Of a stretch of DNA of 64,000 nt, positions 22,323 to 34,522 are shown piece after piece. The first letter of the stretch is position 1. Each line of letters opens with the position of its first letter. This DNA is from Vibrio spartinae (GTDB lineage Bacteria; Pseudomonadota; Gammaproteobacteria; Enterobacterales; Vibrionaceae): NCBI RefSeq assembly GCF_024347135.1, contig NZ_AP024907.1, positions 797,001 to 861,000 on the forward strand. The letters are read 5' to 3'. The translations under genes and the position numbers were made by a program. The notes under the pieces were generated by a model, which saw only the letters and a program-made list of their open reading frames with translations, ran no database searches and had not been told where the DNA came from.

Positions 22323-23537
22323 ATGAAACTGCCTATTTATTTTGATTATTCAGCGACATGTCCGGTTGATCATCGTGTTGCTGAGAAAATGGTTCAGTAC
22401 ATGACGGTTGATGGTATTTATGGTAATCCGGCATCTCGTTCTCACCGCTATGGCTGGCAGGCAGAAGAAGCTGTGGATACGGCTCGTGAGCAGATCGCAG
22501 CATTGCTGAATGCCGATTCAAGAGAAATTGTTTTCACCTCAGGTGCGACAGAGTCTGATAACCTTGCGATTAAAGGTGCTGCTCATTTTTACGGTAAGAA
22601 AGGCAAGCATGTCATTACCTGTAAGACCGAGCATAAAGCCGTCCTGGATACCTGTCGTCAGCTTGAACGCGAAGGCTTTGAAGTGACGTATCTTGAGCCT
22701 GAGCCAAATGGCTTGATCGATCTCAACAAGCTGAAAGCGGTTATGCGTGATGAAACGGTTCTTGTCTCCATTATGCATGTGAACAATGAAATCGGTGTGA
22801 TTCAGGATATTGAAGCTATCGGTGAGTTATGCCGTGAACATAAAATTGTATTCCATGTGGATGCTGCGCAGTCGGCCGGAAAACTTCCGATTGACGTCCA
22901 ACAAATCAAGGTTGATCTGATTTCTTTATCTGGGCATAAGATGTACGGTCCAAAAGGGATTGGTGCACTCTATGTTCGTCGTAAACCTCGCATTCGTCTT
23001 GAAGCGCAAATGCATGGTGGCGGGCATGAGCGCGGATTCCGTTCAGGAACGCTCCCTACGCATCAGATCGTTGGTATGGGAGAAGCTTGCCGAATCGCCA
23101 AAGAAGAAATGCAACAAGACTATGATCATGCGAAAAAGTTACGTGATCGGATGTTAACTGGCCTTGAAGGGATGGAAGCGGTCACGGTCAACGGTGATCT
23201 TGAACAGCGTCTGCCGAACAACCTGAACATTAGTTTTGCTTATGTCGAAGGTGAGTCGTTACTGATGTCGTTAAAAGACCTTGCCGTCTCGTCTGGTAGT
23301 GCATGTACTTCTGCCAGTTTAGAGCCATCTTATGTATTGCGCGCTCTGGGGATGGACGATGAACTGGCTCATAGCTCAATTCGTTTTTCATTTGGTCGTT
23401 TTTCGACGGAAGAAGAGGTAGACTACGCGGTCGAGCAAATCCGTGTAGCTGTAGATAAATTACGCGACATGTCTCCTCTATGGGATATGTACAAGGAAGG
23501 CGTTGATTTGGGTTCCGTTGAGTGGGCTCAGCATTAA
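22323..23537 (+). CDS. iscS: Cysteine desulfurase IscS
   Basis: PLP enzyme that extracts sulfur from cysteine for Fe-S clusters and tRNA thiolation. The 404-aa length equals E. coli. The PLP lysine is in [14 protein letters not shown] and the persulfide cysteine in [21 protein letters not shown]. Second in the isc operon. Confidence 0.98.
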   Translation: MKLPIYFDYSATCPVDHRVAEKMVQYMTVDGIYGNPASRSHRYGWQAEEAVDTAREQIAALLNADSREIVFTSGATESDNLAIKGAAHFYGKKGKHVITCKTEHKAVLDTCRQLEREGFEVTYLEPEPNGLIDLNKLKAVMRDETVLVSIMHVNNEIGVIQDIEAIGELCREHKIVFHVDAAQSAGKLPIDVQQIKVDLISLSGHKMYGPKGIGALYVRRKPRIRLEAQMHGGGHERGFRSGTLPTHQIVGMGEACRIAKEEMQQDYDHAKKLRDRMLTGLEGMEAVTVNGDLEQRLPNNLNISFAYVEGESLLMSLKDLAVSSGSACTSASLEPSYVLRALGMDDELAHSSIRFSFGRFSTEEEVDYAVEQIRVAVDKLRDMSPLWDMYKEGVDLGSVEWAQH

Positions 23538-23573
23538 TTTCTTCGCAGCGATAGAGGATATGAGGTAATCATC

Positions 23574-23957
23574 ATGGCATATAGTGATAAAGTAATTGAC
23601 CACTACGAGAATCCACGCAATGTTGGTTCTTTTGACAAAGAAGACCCAAGTATCGGAAGTGGTATGGTAGGTGCGCCTGCGTGCGGTGACGTGATGAAAC
23701 TGCAAATCAAAGTTTCATCGGAAGGCATCATCGAAGATGCGAAATTTAAAACATATGGGTGTGGTAGTGCGATTGCTTCCAGCTCATTAGTTACCGAGTG
23801 GGTGAAAGGCAAGTCGGTTGATGAAGCGGCAGCGATCAAAAATGCTGAAATCGCTGAAGAGCTTGAGTTGCCACCAGTGAAAGTTCATTGCTCGATTCTT
23901 GCAGAAGATGCGATTAAAGCAGCTGTTGCGGATTATAAGAAAAAACACGAGCATTGA
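23574..23957 (+). CDS. iscU: Fe-S cluster scaffold IscU
   Basis: Scaffold on which 2Fe-2S clusters are built. The 127-aa protein has the three ligand cysteines in GAPACGDVMKL, TYGCGSAIAS and KVHCSILAEDA, with the conserved Asp after the first. The HscA recognition segment appears as ELPPVKVHC (LPPVK). Confidence 0.98.
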   Translation: MAYSDKVIDHYENPRNVGSFDKEDPSIGSGMVGAPACGDVMKLQIKVSSEGIIEDAKFKTYGCGSAIASSSLVTEWVKGKSVDEAAAIKNAEIAEELELPPVKVHCSILAEDAIKAAVADYKKKHEH

Positions 23958-24020
23958 TAATCGATTGAGGGAGTCGACGGATTCCCTCTGAAACCCACTT
24001 AGATTTGAGGTTAGAGTTGT

Positions 24021-24347
24021 ATGTCCATCACCTTAACTGAAACGGCAGCTGATCGCGTTCGTTCTTTTTTAGACAATCGTGGAAAAGGGATCGGCTTGCG
24101 TTTGGGTGTTAAAACAACAGGTTGTTCTGGCATGGCGTACGTGCTGGAGTTTGTTGATGATCTCAATGAAGAAGAAGACCAAGTCTTTGAAAATCATGGT
24201 GTGAAAATTATTATTGACGCCAAGAGTCTCGTTTATCTTGACGGCACTCAGTTAGACTATGTGAAGCAAGGATTGAACGAAGGCTTTGAATTCAACAACC
24301 CAAATGTCAAAAGTGAATGTGGTTGTGGTGAAAGCTTTAATGTTTAA
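24021..24347 (+). CDS. iscA: A-type Fe-S carrier IscA
   Basis: Delivers iron or Fe-S clusters to apoproteins. At 108 aa it is the family length, with the three conserved cysteines: [14 protein letters not shown] and the C-terminal SECGCGESF. It sits between iscU and hscB. Confidence 0.97.
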   Translation: MSITLTETAADRVRSFLDNRGKGIGLRLGVKTTGCSGMAYVLEFVDDLNEEEDQVFENHGVKIIIDAKSLVYLDGTQLDYVKQGLNEGFEFNNPNVKSECGCGESFNV

Positions 24348-24406
24348 GACATCGGAAGTCAGGATTGATGAATGTTGAATTGGATAGCCGATGAATCAGG
24401 ACTGAT

Positions 24407-24928
24407 ATGAACATGAATTATTTTGAATTATTTGGGCTACCAACTCAGTTTGATCTGGATGGTAGCCTTCTTTCTTCTCAGTACCGAGCGTTGCAAAAGA
24501 CTTTTCACCCAGATAACTTTGCCACAGCGTCAGAGCGTGAGCGTTTAGTTGCGGTCCAGAAAGCTTCAGAAATTAATGATGCTTACCAGACGCTGAAAAA
24601 TGAAATCCGTCGAGCTGAGTATCTTTTAATGCTCCATGGCATTGAACTTCGGGGTGAACAACAGACCATGCAGGATCCTGAATTCCTGATGGAACAGATG
24701 TTGTTACGTGAGGAGTTGGAAACGCTTGAAAGTGTGGCAGATGCTCAGGAACAACTGCTCGATTTTGAAGGGAAAGTCAGCAAAATGTACAAAATACAAT
24801 TGACGACCCTGAAAGAACAACTGGCGCAATCCCATTGGGAATCGGCTGCGGACACTGTCCGAAAGCTCAAATTTATTGCCAAACTAAGAAATGAAATCGA
24901 ACGCGCCGAAGAGAAACTTCTCGGCTAG
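24407..24928 (+). CDS. hscB: Fe-S assembly J-domain co-chaperone HscB
   Basis: Brings IscU to HscA and stimulates its ATPase. The 173-aa protein has an N-terminal J domain with the HPD motif (TFHPDNFATASERER) and a C-terminal helical IscU-binding domain. A second in-frame ATG two codons later is an equally plausible start. Confidence 0.96.
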   Translation: MNMNYFELFGLPTQFDLDGSLLSSQYRALQKTFHPDNFATASERERLVAVQKASEINDAYQTLKNEIRRAEYLLMLHGIELRGEQQTMQDPEFLMEQMLLREELETLESVADAQEQLLDFEGKVSKMYKIQLTTLKEQLAQSHWESAADTVRKLKFIAKLRNEIERAEEKLLG

Positions 24929-24949
24929 TTTAGAACAAAGGAAAGCCCT

Positions 24950-26806
24950 ATGGCATTACTGCAAATCGCTGAGCCTGGTCAGAGTGCAACACCTCATCAA
25001 CATAAGCTGGCTGCAGGCATTGATTTAGGTACAACAAACTCACTGGTGGCTTCGGTCCGGAGTGGTACTGCTGAAACGCTCCCCGATCAACATGGACGGT
25101 CTATTGTCCCTTCAGTGGTGAATTATGCCCAGGATGCAGTTATCGTTGGTGTTGATGCACGAAAGAAAGCTCAGCAAGATCCTGAAAATACAGTTATTTC
25201 CGTGAAACGACTGATCGGTCGTTCACTGCATGACGTTCAACAACGTTATCCTCATTTACCTTATCGGTTTAAATCGAGCCAGAATGGCTTACCTGTCATT
25301 CAAACAGAACATGGCGAGAAAAACCCGATTCAGGTGTCTGCCGATATTCTCAGAACTCTGGCACATCGTGCCGAACAATCACTTGGTGGCGAATTAGCGG
25401 GTGTAGTGATTACAGTGCCTGCTTATTTTGATGATGCCCAGCGCGCGGGAACAAAAGAAGCAGCACAGTTAGCCGGGCTCCATGTGTTACGTTTATTGAA
25501 TGAACCAACCGCCGCTGCGATTGCTTATGGTCTGGATTCAGGACGTGAAGGGGTAATCGCGGTTTATGACCTTGGTGGTGGGACATTTGATATCTCTATT
25601 TTGCGTTTGTCAAAAGGGGTGTTTGAAGTTCTGGCGACTGGCGGAGATTCTGCCCTTGGTGGGGATGATTTTGATCATCTGATCGCAGAACATCTCAAAG
25701 AATGCATCGGCATTGAACATCCGCTCAATGCTGAAGAATATCGCACATTGTTAGATGCCGCATCACAGGCAAAAGTAGATTTATCGGACGCTGAATCCGT
25801 TGATATTTCAGTGCTTGGCTGGCATGGGCAATTGAGTCGTGAACAATTTGAAGCTCTGATTCAATCGTTGGTGAAAAAGACGCTGATGTCATGTCGCCGC
25901 GCATTGAAAGATGCCGAGGTCGATACGGATGAAGTGATCGAAGTGGTGATGGTCGGTGGTTCGACCCGAACCCCATTCGTCCGGGAAATGGTTGGTGAAT
26001 TCTTTGGTCGCGAGCCGCTGACCAGTATTGATCCCGATGAAGTTGTGGCGATTGGTGCCGCGACGCAAGCGGATATTCTGGCTGGTAATAAACCGGATTC
26101 GGAAATGTTGTTGTTAGATGTCATTCCACTGTCGTTGGGCATTGAAACCATGGGTGGATTAGTGGAAAAAATAATTCCGCGTAATACAACGATTCCGGTT
26201 GCCCGGGCACAAGAGTTCACGACGTTTAAAGATGGTCAAACTGCAATGATGGTTCATACGGTGCAAGGTGAGCGGGAGATGGTTGCGGATTGTCGCTCTT
26301 TGGCGCGTTTCTCTTTAAAAGGGATCCCACCGATGACGGCTGGTGCTGCACACATCCGGGTTACCTACCAGGTTGATGCTGATGGTTTGCTTTCTGTCAC
26401 CGCCATGGAAAAAAGTACGGGGGTTCAGGCTGAGATTCAGGTGAAACCGTCTTATGGTTTAAGTGATGATGAAGTGGCCTCGATGCTCAAAGATTCAATG
26501 GCTTATGCAGCCGAAGACATGCAGGTCCGGGCGCTGATGGAACAGCGTGTTGAATCGGACCGTGTGATCGAAGGGTTAATTGCAGCAATGCAGGCTGATG
26601 GTGATGAACTATTGGATGAGCAAGAGAAAGCTGAGCTCCTGAGAGCGATTGAAACGCTGATTGCTTTGAGAAATGGTGAGGATGCCAATGCAATTGAACA
26701 GGGCATCAAAGATATTGATAAAGTGAGTCAGCCATTTGCTTCACGCCGTATGGATAAATCAATTCGTGAAGCATTAGCTGGTCAATCTGTAGATGATATT
26801 GAGTAG
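24950..26806 (+). CDS. hscA: Fe-S assembly Hsp70 chaperone HscA
   Basis: Specialised Hsp70 that releases clusters from IscU. At 618 aa it has the ATPase phosphate loops [23 protein letters not shown] and [10 protein letters not shown], and a C-terminal substrate-binding domain. It is placed between hscB and fdx with short gaps. Confidence 0.97.
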   Translation: MALLQIAEPGQSATPHQHKLAAGIDLGTTNSLVASVRSGTAETLPDQHGRSIVPSVVNYAQDAVIVGVDARKKAQQDPENTVISVKRLIGRSLHDVQQRYPHLPYRFKSSQNGLPVIQTEHGEKNPIQVSADILRTLAHRAEQSLGGELAGVVITVPAYFDDAQRAGTKEAAQLAGLHVLRLLNEPTAAAIAYGLDSGREGVIAVYDLGGGTFDISILRLSKGVFEVLATGGDSALGGDDFDHLIAEHLKECIGIEHPLNAEEYRTLLDAASQAKVDLSDAESVDISVLGWHGQLSREQFEALIQSLVKKTLMSCRRALKDAEVDTDEVIEVVMVGGSTRTPFVREMVGEFFGREPLTSIDPDEVVAIGAATQADILAGNKPDSEMLLLDVIPLSLGIETMGGLVEKIIPRNTTIPVARAQEFTTFKDGQTAMMVHTVQGEREMVADCRSLARFSLKGIPPMTAGAAHIRVTYQVDADGLLSVTAMEKSTGVQAEIQVKPSYGLSDDEVASMLKDSMAYAAEDMQVRALMEQRVESDRVIEGLIAAMQADGDELLDEQEKAELLRAIETLIALRNGEDANAIEQGIKDIDKVSQPFASRRMDKSIREALAGQSVDDIE

Positions 26807-26819
26807 TTGAGATACAAAC

Positions 26820-27158
26820 ATGCCAAAGATTATTGTTTTACCTCATGAAGAGCTATGTCCTGAAGGTGCTGTCCTTGAGGCAGAAACCGGAGAATCGGTT
26901 CTTGATGTGGCATTGAAAAATGGGATTGAGATTGAGCACGCGTGTGAGAAATCATGTGCGTGTACAACCTGTCATGTTATCGTTCGGGAAGGGTTTGATT
27001 CACTCGGTGAAAGTGATGAACTGGAAGATGATATGCTGGATAAGGCCTGGGGGCTTGAGCCTGAGTCTCGTTTGGGGTGTCAGGCGAAAGTGACCGATGA
27101 AGACTTGGTGATTGAAATCCCTAAATATACATTGAACCATGCAGCGGAAGAGCATTGA
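26820..27158 (+). CDS. fdx: ISC-type 2Fe-2S ferredoxin
   Basis: Electron donor for cluster assembly. The 112-aa adrenodoxin-type sequence has the four cluster ligands in EHACEKSCACTTCHV plus a distal cysteine in RLGCQAKV. Part of the isc operon. Confidence 0.97.
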   Translation: MPKIIVLPHEELCPEGAVLEAETGESVLDVALKNGIEIEHACEKSCACTTCHVIVREGFDSLGESDELEDDMLDKAWGLEPESRLGCQAKVTDEDLVIEIPKYTLNHAAEEH

Positions 27159-27190
27159 TTTGACTGTTGCACCGTAGCTGATAGGAACGA

Positions 27191-27388
27191 ATGATGAAGT
27201 GGATTGATTCACGGGATATTGCTATCGAACTATGCGACCTTTATCCTGATGTTGACCCGAAAAATGTACGCTTTACCGATTTACATCAATGGGTCATGGA
27301 TTTGGATGATTTTGATGATGATCCAAATCATTCGAATGAAAAAATTCTGGAAGCAATTATTCTGTGTTGGATGGACGAAGTCGATTAA
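27191..27388 (+). CDS. iscX: Fe-S assembly protein IscX
   Basis: Small acidic protein that binds IscS and iron and modulates the rate of cluster assembly. The 65-aa sequence ([20 protein letters not shown], then a DLDDFDDDP acidic stretch) matches E. coli IscX closely. It is the last isc gene, followed by a strong terminator. Confidence 0.96.
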   Translation: MMKWIDSRDIAIELCDLYPDVDPKNVRFTDLHQWVMDLDDFDDDPNHSNEKILEAIILCWMDEVD

Positions 27389-27433
27389 TGTTGCCATCCT
27401 TGCATGAAGCGTGCTTGTAAAATAAATCTCGTC

Positions 27434-27462
27434 AAAAGCGGATCTTTACAGATCCGCTTTTT
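27434..27462 (+). terminator. Rho-independent terminator after iscX
   Basis: AAAAGCGGATCT and AGATCCGCTTTT form a 12-base-pair stem with a TTAC loop and a T tail, closing the isc operon. Confidence 0.92.
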
Positions 27463-27555
27463 ATCAATTTGACATGTTTGCCAGATATAATGGTAAATTG
27501 TCTGAGTGAACCAGAAAAATAAGTGGCAAGAAGTGAAGAAAGACAAGGAGAGGCC

Positions 27556-28842
27556 ATGTCTGTAAATATGTCAGTATCAATTAGCCAAGAGAAAGCCCCT
27601 GAACAGTGGGGAGAAAAGGCGACAGTTTCTTATTCCGAATCCGGTGTGACGATTCATATCGATCCATTCTCTACCCCGCTAGCGACGATTCAGAAAGCCG
27701 CCCGAAAAATGGATGGGCAAGGCTTATGCAATATTTCATTAATTGGCAGTGATTGGGATTTAGAGCGAATCTGGGCTTTTTATCAAGGATATCGTGATCC
27801 GAAAAAATTAAACACATTAACATGGGAAGCGCTTGCTGAAGACGATCAGCGAGAACTAGAAGCTCGGATCAAAACATCTGACTGGGCAAGAAATGTCATT
27901 AATAAAAGTGCTGAAGAGGTTGCCCCTCGGCAGTTGGCAACGGTGGCTGCTGAGTTTGTGAAGTCTCTCGCGCCTGAATTGGTTTCTTATCGTATTGTGA
28001 AAGATAAAGATTTACTTTCTGATGGTTGGGAAGGCATTTTTGCTGTCGGGCGCGGCTCTGAACGGACTTCAGCGATGCTGCAGTTAGATTTCAATCCAAC
28101 GGGTGATGAGAATGCCCCTGTGTATGCCTGCCTTGTCGGCAAAGGTATTACATTTGATTCGGGTGGTTATAGCCTGAAACCTTCGAACTTCATGGCATCA
28201 ATGAAGTCAGATATGGGTGGGGCTGCGTTGGCCACCAGTGGCTTAGGGCTCGCGATTTTACGCGGCTTGAATAAACGGGTGAAACTGATTCTGTGCTGTG
28301 CAGAAAACATGGTGTCCGGACGCGCACTGAAATTGGGCGATATCATTACCTATAAGAATGGTAAAACGGTTGAGATCATGAACACCGATGCGGAAGGGCG
28401 TTTAGTGTTGGCCGATGGTTTGATTTATGCGAGTGAACAAAAGCCAGAGATGATCATTGACTGTGCAACATTGACCGGGGCTGCGAAGACCGCATTAGGT
28501 GTTGACTATCATGCTCTGATGAGTTTTGACGAAACCTTAAGTCATCAGGCTCTTTCTGTTGCAAAAATGGAAGGTGAACGTTTATGGCCACTGCCATTGG
28601 AATCATTCCATCGTGACATGTTGCCTTCTAGTTTTGCCGATCTATCGAATATCAGCTCCTCTGATTATACGCCGGGAGCCAGTACCGCAGCTGCATTTTT
28701 GTCGCATTTTGTTGAAGATTACCGCAAAGGCTGGTTACATTTCGATTGTGCCGCGACTTACCGTAAATCAGCCACGGATAAGTGGGCAGCGGGTGCGACT
28801 GGTATTGGTATTCGTACTTTGGCTCGTTTATTGATTGACTAA
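27556..28842 (+). CDS. pepB: Aminopeptidase PepB (M17 leucyl aminopeptidase family)
   Basis: Manganese-dependent cytosolic aminopeptidase, probably acting on small peptides with acidic N-termini. The ATG at 27556 has an AAGGAG site and gives 428 aa (E. coli 427); an upstream GTG adds 11 codons. Metal and catalytic segments [25 protein letters not shown] and the family signature [14 protein letters not shown] are intact. Confidence 0.95.
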   Translation: MSVNMSVSISQEKAPEQWGEKATVSYSESGVTIHIDPFSTPLATIQKAARKMDGQGLCNISLIGSDWDLERIWAFYQGYRDPKKLNTLTWEALAEDDQRELEARIKTSDWARNVINKSAEEVAPRQLATVAAEFVKSLAPELVSYRIVKDKDLLSDGWEGIFAVGRGSERTSAMLQLDFNPTGDENAPVYACLVGKGITFDSGGYSLKPSNFMASMKSDMGGAALATSGLGLAILRGLNKRVKLILCCAENMVSGRALKLGDIITYKNGKTVEIMNTDAEGRLVLADGLIYASEQKPEMIIDCATLTGAAKTALGVDYHALMSFDETLSHQALSVAKMEGERLWPLPLESFHRDMLPSSFADLSNISSSDYTPGASTAAAFLSHFVEDYRKGWLHFDCAATYRKSATDKWAAGATGIGIRTLARLLID

Positions 28843-28897
28843 AATAAAATTCAGATCTTGATATTTGAATAACAATAGAGAAAGAAAGGACAATTTT

Positions 28898-29335
28898 ATG
28901 GCGTTAGAGAGAACGTTTTCTATCATAAAGCCCGATGCTGTAGAGCGTAATCTGATTGGTGAAATTTATCATCGTATTGAAAAATCCGGATTGCAGATTG
29001 TTGCAGCGAAGATGGTGCATCTGACTGAAGAGCAGGCGAGTGGTTTCTACGCTGAGCATCAAGGCAAACCATTTTTTGAGTCGCTAAAAGAGTTTATGAT
29101 TTCCGGACCAATCATGGTCCAGGTGCTTGAAGGTGAAAACGCTATTGCTCGCTATCGTGAGCTGATGGGAAAAACTAACCCGGAAGAAGCCGCTTGTGGC
29201 ACACTTCGCGCGGATTACGCACTGAATATGCGTCTGAATTCTGTTCATGGTAGTGATAGTGACGATTCTGCTGCTCGGGAAATCGCTTTTTTCTTCCCTG
29301 ATTCAGAAATCTGTCCAAGAGTATCTCTGTCGTAA
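28898..29335 (+). CDS. ndk: Nucleoside diphosphate kinase
   Basis: Balances nucleoside triphosphate pools by transferring gamma-phosphates through a phosphohistidine. The ATG at 28898 follows AAAGGA and gives 145 aa, the family length. The active-site histidine is in [13 protein letters not shown]. It begins [18 protein letters not shown]. Confidence 0.97.
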   Translation: MALERTFSIIKPDAVERNLIGEIYHRIEKSGLQIVAAKMVHLTEEQASGFYAEHQGKPFFESLKEFMISGPIMVQVLEGENAIARYRELMGKTNPEEAACGTLRADYALNMRLNSVHGSDSDDSAAREIAFFFPDSEICPRVSLS

Positions 29336-29368
29336 TTGAACCTTGTTTATGACTGAAATGTGTAATGA

Positions 29369-29396
29369 AAAACCCCGCTTTAAGCGGGGTTTTGTT
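29369..29396 (+). terminator. Rho-independent terminator after ndk
   Basis: AAAACCCCGCTT and AAGCGGGGTTTT form a very GC-rich stem with a short T-containing loop. Confidence 0.9.
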
Positions 29397-29481
29397 GCTT
29401 ATTCATAGGGCTTGTTGTCAGTGCTCAAAGGCTGTACAATTCGCGCCCTGAATTTGATGTACGGTTTTTCTGAGAGGCGCC

Positions 29482-30606
29482 ATGACCACACAAAAAATTA
29501 ATCTGCTTGATTTTGATCGTACAGCTTTACGTCAGTTTTTTACTGAAGAGCTGAACGAAAAAGCATTTCGTGCTGATCAAATCATGAAGTGGATTTATCA
29601 CTTTGGTTGTGATGACTTCGAACTGATGACCAACATTAATAAAAAGCTGAGAGAAAAGCTGAAAAACCGCTGTGAGATTAAAGCGCCACTGGTTTCAGAA
29701 GCTCAGCATTCATCGGATGGTACGATCAAATGGGCGATGCGGGTCGGTGACCAAGATGTTGAAACCGTTTATATCCCGGAAGATGATCGGGCCACATTAT
29801 GTGTGTCATCTCAGGTTGGTTGTGCGCTGGAATGTAAATTCTGTTCTACAGCGCAACAAGGGTTCAACCGTAACTTACGCGTTTCTGAAATTATCGGGCA
29901 AGTCTGGCGTGCTGCACGTGAAGTCGGTATGGAAAAAGAGACCGGCCGGCGTCCTATCACTAACGTTGTGATGATGGGCATGGGTGAACCCTTGCTCAAT
30001 ATGAAAAACCTGCTTCCGGCATTGGAGATTATGCTGGATGACTTCGGATTCGGGTTATCCAAGCGTCGGGTGACGGTGTCCACATCTGGTGTGGTTTCCG
30101 GACTGGAACAAATGACCGGACGGATTGATGTTGCGCTGGCGATTTCTCTTCATGCACCGAATGATAAGTTACGAAGTGACATCATGCCGATCAATGATCG
30201 GTGGGATATTCAGGATTTTCTGTCCTCTGTGCGTCGCTATATCGCCTCGTCAAATGCGAACCGTGGCAAAGTGACGGTTGAATATATTCTGCTTGACCAT
30301 GTTAATGACGGGACTGAGCATGCTCACGAACTGGCGGAATTAATGAAAGATACGCCATGTAAGATTAACCTGATTCCATTCAATCCTTATCCGGGATCGC
30401 CATATCAGAAACCAAGCAATTCCCGTATTGATCGATTCATGAAGACCTTAATGGGACATGAATACACCGTAACGGTCCGTAAAACGCGCGGGGATGATAT
30501 TGACGCAGCCTGCGGTCAGCTTGTCGGAGATGTCATTGATCGGACCAAACGGACTCGGTTATTAACTGAGCAGGACAATGCAATTCCGATTAAAGCGGTT
30601 CTCTGA
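29482..30606 (+). CDS. rlmN: Dual-specificity 23S rRNA/tRNA adenine C2-methyltransferase RlmN
   Basis: Radical SAM enzyme that methylates A2503 of 23S rRNA and A37 of some tRNAs. The 374-aa protein has the CxxxCxxC cluster motif ([15 protein letters not shown]), the MGMGEPLLN segment, and the distal methyl-carrying cysteine in [17 protein letters not shown] site precedes the ATG. Confidence 0.97.
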   Translation: MTTQKINLLDFDRTALRQFFTEELNEKAFRADQIMKWIYHFGCDDFELMTNINKKLREKLKNRCEIKAPLVSEAQHSSDGTIKWAMRVGDQDVETVYIPEDDRATLCVSSQVGCALECKFCSTAQQGFNRNLRVSEIIGQVWRAAREVGMEKETGRRPITNVVMMGMGEPLLNMKNLLPALEIMLDDFGFGLSKRRVTVSTSGVVSGLEQMTGRIDVALAISLHAPNDKLRSDIMPINDRWDIQDFLSSVRRYIASSNANRGKVTVEYILLDHVNDGTEHAHELAELMKDTPCKINLIPFNPYPGSPYQKPSNSRIDRFMKTLMGHEYTVTVRKTRGDDIDAACGQLVGDVIDRTKRTRLLTEQDNAIPIKAVL

Positions 30607-31058
30607 TTGCTATGACTGATGATTTTCTCTGACGCAGGCGTTTATTTTTTATGATTAAAACGGCTCTGCGTCGAAATATCCGTCATTTTATATGCTTAAC
30701 TTCCTTTCTTGATGTTTTCTGAGCGTATATTTGTTCTCTGCTCAAGAAGTGCGATGAGTTGATAAAAGTCGTCTTCTTGCCTGTTTCACCCAGCGTTTAG
30801 CCCTATTTTGTGTCAATTTTCCGAAAAACTTAGATTTGACCGAGTCTTCTTCCTTAATTCATTGTTGTTTCAGTTTTAATATCCTTTAGAATGACACTGT
30901 GCGTATCAAAATCATTTGAGTTACTGATAATTTTGACGCTAAGATAAACTTTATTTTGTGCTGGAACGGAAATAAGCTATCCCAAAAGAACTAAAATCAA
31001 TAAAGCGCAATGCTTATTATAGGGTTACAGCAAAGAGACAAGAGATAGACGCTACGTG
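30607..31058. other. 450-base gap between rlmN and rodZ
   Basis: No gene-like frame is seen on either strand. In many gammaproteobacteria with type IV pili, a pilF/pilW lipoprotein gene occupies this place; none is here. The rodZ-ispG-hisS promoter is presumably within this region. Confidence 0.6.
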
Positions 31059-32039
31059 ATGACAGAATCAGAAATAGTAAAAGAAGAAGATAACCAGATA
31101 GGCCCCGGCACACTTCTGAAACAGAAGCGCGAATCGCTAGGGCTGACTCAAAAGCAGATCGCGGACAAGCTTCGGCTACGTCTGACGATTATACAGTCGC
31201 TCGAGGAAAATAATTTTGATATCGACAAGGTATCAACATTTACAAGAGGTTATGTTCGTTCTTATGCCAAACTGGTTGGGATTGATGAGCCGGAAATACT
31301 CGCAGCGTATGATCATTACTGTGGTGTGACTGCCCCTGACTTATTGATGACTAGCTTTTCAAGAAAAACGACCCGAGAGCAGCATAACAGCCGGATTAAT
31401 CTGATTACGGTTGGTATTGTTGCCATTGTGATCGGTATTTCATCGGTCTGGTGGTATCAAAACCAAAAACAGGACACACTGATTCCGCCTAAGACCGAGA
31501 CATCATCACAACAGGATCAAGTCGCGGGTTCGTCGGGAGAGAAGAAAAGTGATGACTTTACGACGGTACGTGATCTGACTCAGTCATCCGATGCTGAGAA
31601 TGCCGTCTCACCTGTAGAGCCAGAAGCAAACGTAGCCGATGACACTGCCGCTGATGATACTGCCGCCACTGAATCTGAACCGGCACAACCTCCGCAAGAC
31701 GAACAGAAAGGGGGGACTGATCAAACCGATACCGCATCAGCTGAATCGGTTGCTTCCGATTCAGCAACTCCTCCCGCAGATGAACCACAATCGTCAGTTG
31801 CATTGACGGCTTTGACCATGAATTTTGAGAATGACTGTTGGGTTCGCGTCACGGATACAAACGGTAAAACGTTAGCGATTGGATTGAAAAAAGCGAATCA
31901 ATCGGTTCAGCTTCAGGGAGAAGCGCCATTTAAGGTTATTTTAGGGGCTCCAGAAAGTGTTTCTATGACATTTGCAGGTGAACCTGTTGACCTTTCTGGG
32001 TATACTTCAGGCAAAGTAGCCAGATTTAGCTTACCTTAG
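31059..32039 (+). CDS. rodZ: Cytoskeletal cell-shape protein RodZ
   Basis: Membrane protein that links MreB filaments to the elongation machinery. From ATG 31059 (GTG at 31056 also in frame) it is 326 aa: an N-terminal Xre-like HTH (about residues 16-85), one membrane segment (about 113-135, [18 protein letters not shown]), a low-complexity acidic, Ala/Thr-rich periplasmic linker, and a C-terminal DUF4115-type beta domain. It sits upstream of ispG, as in E. coli. Confidence 0.95.
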   Translation: MTESEIVKEEDNQIGPGTLLKQKRESLGLTQKQIADKLRLRLTIIQSLEENNFDIDKVSTFTRGYVRSYAKLVGIDEPEILAAYDHYCGVTAPDLLMTSFSRKTTREQHNSRINLITVGIVAIVIGISSVWWYQNQKQDTLIPPKTETSSQQDQVAGSSGEKKSDDFTTVRDLTQSSDAENAVSPVEPEANVADDTAADDTAATESEPAQPPQDEQKGGTDQTDTASAESVASDSATPPADEPQSSVALTALTMNFENDCWVRVTDTNGKTLAIGLKKANQSVQLQGEAPFKVILGAPESVSMTFAGEPVDLSGYTSGKVARFSLP

Positions 32040-32047
32040 ACAAAAAT

Positions 32048-33175
32048 ATGCAATATGAGTCTCCAATAAAGCGTCGCCGTTCGACACGTATCTACGTTGG
32101 CGATGTTCCTATCGGCGATGGTGCTCCCATCGCAGTTCAGTCGATGACAAATACGAGAACGACCGATGTTGAGGCAACGGTTGCTCAAATCCATTCACTG
32201 GAAAAAGTCGGTGCAGATATTGTTCGGGTTTCAGTTCCGACCATGGATGCAGCCGAAGCATTCCGAGAAATTAAGAAACGCGTATCGATTCCTTTGGTCG
32301 CCGATATCCATTTTGATTACCGCATTGCACTTCAAGTTGCTGAATACGGTGTCGATTGTTTACGGATCAATCCTGGAAATATCGGACGTGAAGAGCGAAT
32401 TCGTGCTGTTGTAGATTGTGCTCGGGATAAAGGCATTCCGATCCGAATTGGTGTCAATGGTGGATCATTAGAAAAAGAGATTCAGCAGAAATATGGCGAG
32501 CCAACAGCCGAAGCGCTGGTGGAATCCGCAATGCGTCATGTTGATATTCTTGACCGACTCAATTTTGACCAATTTAAAGTAAGTGTGAAAGCCTCCGATG
32601 TTTTTCTGGCCGTTGATTCCTATCGTTTGTTGGCTCAGAAAATCGATCAACCTTTACATTTAGGGATCACCGAAGCCGGTGGTGCACGCGCGGGTGCAGT
32701 TAAATCATCCGTTGGACTGGGCATGTTGCTTGCTGCGGGGATTGGCGATACGTTGCGCATTTCTTTGGCAGCCAATCCGGTAGAAGAAATTAAAGTCGGA
32801 TTTGATATCCTCAAATCTCTGCGGATTCGTTCCCGGGGAATCAATTTTATTGCCTGTCCGAGTTGTTCTCGTCAAGAGTTTGATGTCATCAGCACCGTCA
32901 ATGCACTGGAAGAGCGTCTTGAAGATATCCTCACACCAATGGATGTCTCGATTATTGGCTGTGTCGTCAATGGCCCCGGAGAAGCAGAAGCTTCACATTT
33001 GGGAATTGCGGGTAGCAACCGCAAAAGTGCATTTTATGAAGATGGGATCCGCCAGAAAGAACGGTTCGACAATGATGATTTAATTCATCAGCTTGAAGCA
33101 AAAATTCGGGCAAAAGCGTCAATGCTCGACCAGCAAAATCGCATTCAGGTCACTCAAGTCGAAGACAACAATTAA
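32048..33175 (+). CDS. ispG: 4-hydroxy-3-methylbut-2-enyl diphosphate synthase IspG
   Basis: 4Fe-4S enzyme converting methylerythritol cyclodiphosphate to HMBPP in the MEP isoprenoid pathway. The 375-aa protein has the cluster cysteines in [13 protein letters not shown] and [11 protein letters not shown]. It lies 8 bases after rodZ. Confidence 0.97.
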   Translation: MQYESPIKRRRSTRIYVGDVPIGDGAPIAVQSMTNTRTTDVEATVAQIHSLEKVGADIVRVSVPTMDAAEAFREIKKRVSIPLVADIHFDYRIALQVAEYGVDCLRINPGNIGREERIRAVVDCARDKGIPIRIGVNGGSLEKEIQQKYGEPTAEALVESAMRHVDILDRLNFDQFKVSVKASDVFLAVDSYRLLAQKIDQPLHLGITEAGGARAGAVKSSVGLGMLLAAGIGDTLRISLAANPVEEIKVGFDILKSLRIRSRGINFIACPSCSRQEFDVISTVNALEERLEDILTPMDVSIIGCVVNGPGEAEASHLGIAGSNRKSAFYEDGIRQKERFDNDDLIHQLEAKIRAKASMLDQQNRIQVTQVEDNN

Positions 33176-33200
33176 TATCAATGAATTTACGGTAATCCTT

Positions 33201-34478
33201 GTGACAAAAACAATTCAAGCAATTCGAGGCATGAACGACTGTCTCCCGACACAATCACCGCTCTGGCAAAAGGTTGAGGGCAAGGTAAAACAAGTCATCA
33301 ATGCATACGGCTATAGTGAAATCCGTATGCCGATCATTGAAATGACGCCTCTGTTCAGTCGCGCGATCGGTGAAGTTACCGATGTGGTTGAAAAAGAAAT
33401 GTACACTTTCGAAGATCGTAACGGTGATAGCCTAACCTTGCGTCCTGAAGGTACGGCTGGTTGTGTCCGAGCCGGTATTCAAAATGGTCTGCTATATAAT
33501 CAGGAACAGCGTTTGTGGTATATGGGGCCGATGTTCCGCCATGAGCGACCACAGAAAGGACGATATCGCCAATTCCATCAGTGTGGTGTCGAGGTGTTTG
33601 GTCTTGATGGACCAGATGTTGATGCAGAGTTAATCATGATGACTGCCCGGATGTGGCAGGCGTTGGGAATCGCACCCTATGTCAAACTCGAACTCAATTC
33701 AATCGGGTCACCAGAGGCGCGTGCTGAGTACCGGACCGCGTTAATTGCCTTTCTGGAGCAGCATGAATCCGTGCTGGATGAAGACAGCAAACGTCGTATG
33801 TATACTAACCCGCTGCGGGTGCTGGATACCAAAAATCCCGAAATTCAGGCGATTTTGGGTGAGGCGCCTAAATTGTCAGAGTATCTTGATAGTGATTCTC
33901 GGATTCATTTTGCCGGTTTATGTGAACTTCTTGACGCAGCAGGCATCGAATACACGGTCAATGAGCGCTTAGTTCGCGGGCTGGATTACTACAATCGTAC
34001 CGTTTTCGAATGGGTAACTGAAAGTCTCGGGGCTCAGGGCACGGTTTGTGGTGGTGGTCGCTATGATGGTCTTGTCGAACAGATGGGCGGTAAAGCGACA
34101 TCTGCGGTTGGTTTCGCGATGGGATTGGAGCGCCTGGTCCTGATGGTTGAAGCGCTGGAACTGACCGATGATATTGCACGCCAAGTCGATGTCTATATCG
34201 TAACGGCTGGCGAAGGCACATTATCGGCAGGCATGACACTGGCGGAGTCGGTGCGGGAATCATTGCCGACGTTGCGTATTATGAACCACTTTGGTGGTGG
34301 GAATTTCAAGAAACAGTTTAAGCGGGCTGATAAAGTCGGCGCCTCTGTTGCATTAGTTCTCGGAGAGGATGAAATGGCACAACAGATGGTTGTCTTTAAA
34401 GATCTGAATGGTGGAACTCAGGAAACGGTTTTACAGTCAGATATCATTGAAAAACTGGCTTATTTTTTCAAGTGCTGA
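33201..34478 (+). CDS. hisS: Histidyl-tRNA synthetase
   Basis: Class II aminoacyl-tRNA synthetase. The GTG at 33201 gives 425 aa starting [18 protein letters not shown], aligning with E. coli HisS; the upstream open frame overlaps ispG and is a shadow. Motif 2 is [16 protein letters not shown], and the histidine-specific segments [15 protein letters not shown] and GGGRYDGL are intact. Confidence 0.97.
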   Translation: MTKTIQAIRGMNDCLPTQSPLWQKVEGKVKQVINAYGYSEIRMPIIEMTPLFSRAIGEVTDVVEKEMYTFEDRNGDSLTLRPEGTAGCVRAGIQNGLLYNQEQRLWYMGPMFRHERPQKGRYRQFHQCGVEVFGLDGPDVDAELIMMTARMWQALGIAPYVKLELNSIGSPEARAEYRTALIAFLEQHESVLDEDSKRRMYTNPLRVLDTKNPEIQAILGEAPKLSEYLDSDSRIHFAGLCELLDAAGIEYTVNERLVRGLDYYNRTVFEWVTESLGAQGTVCGGGRYDGLVEQMGGKATSAVGFAMGLERLVLMVEALELTDDIARQVDVYIVTAGEGTLSAGMTLAESVRESLPTLRIMNHFGGGNFKKQFKRADKVGASVALVLGEDEMAQQMVVFKDLNGGTQETVLQSDIIEKLAYFFKC

Positions 34479-34522
34479 TGGTTGGAAGTTCAGCTGAGAA
34501 GCTTAATTAAAGAGGGAAAAAC

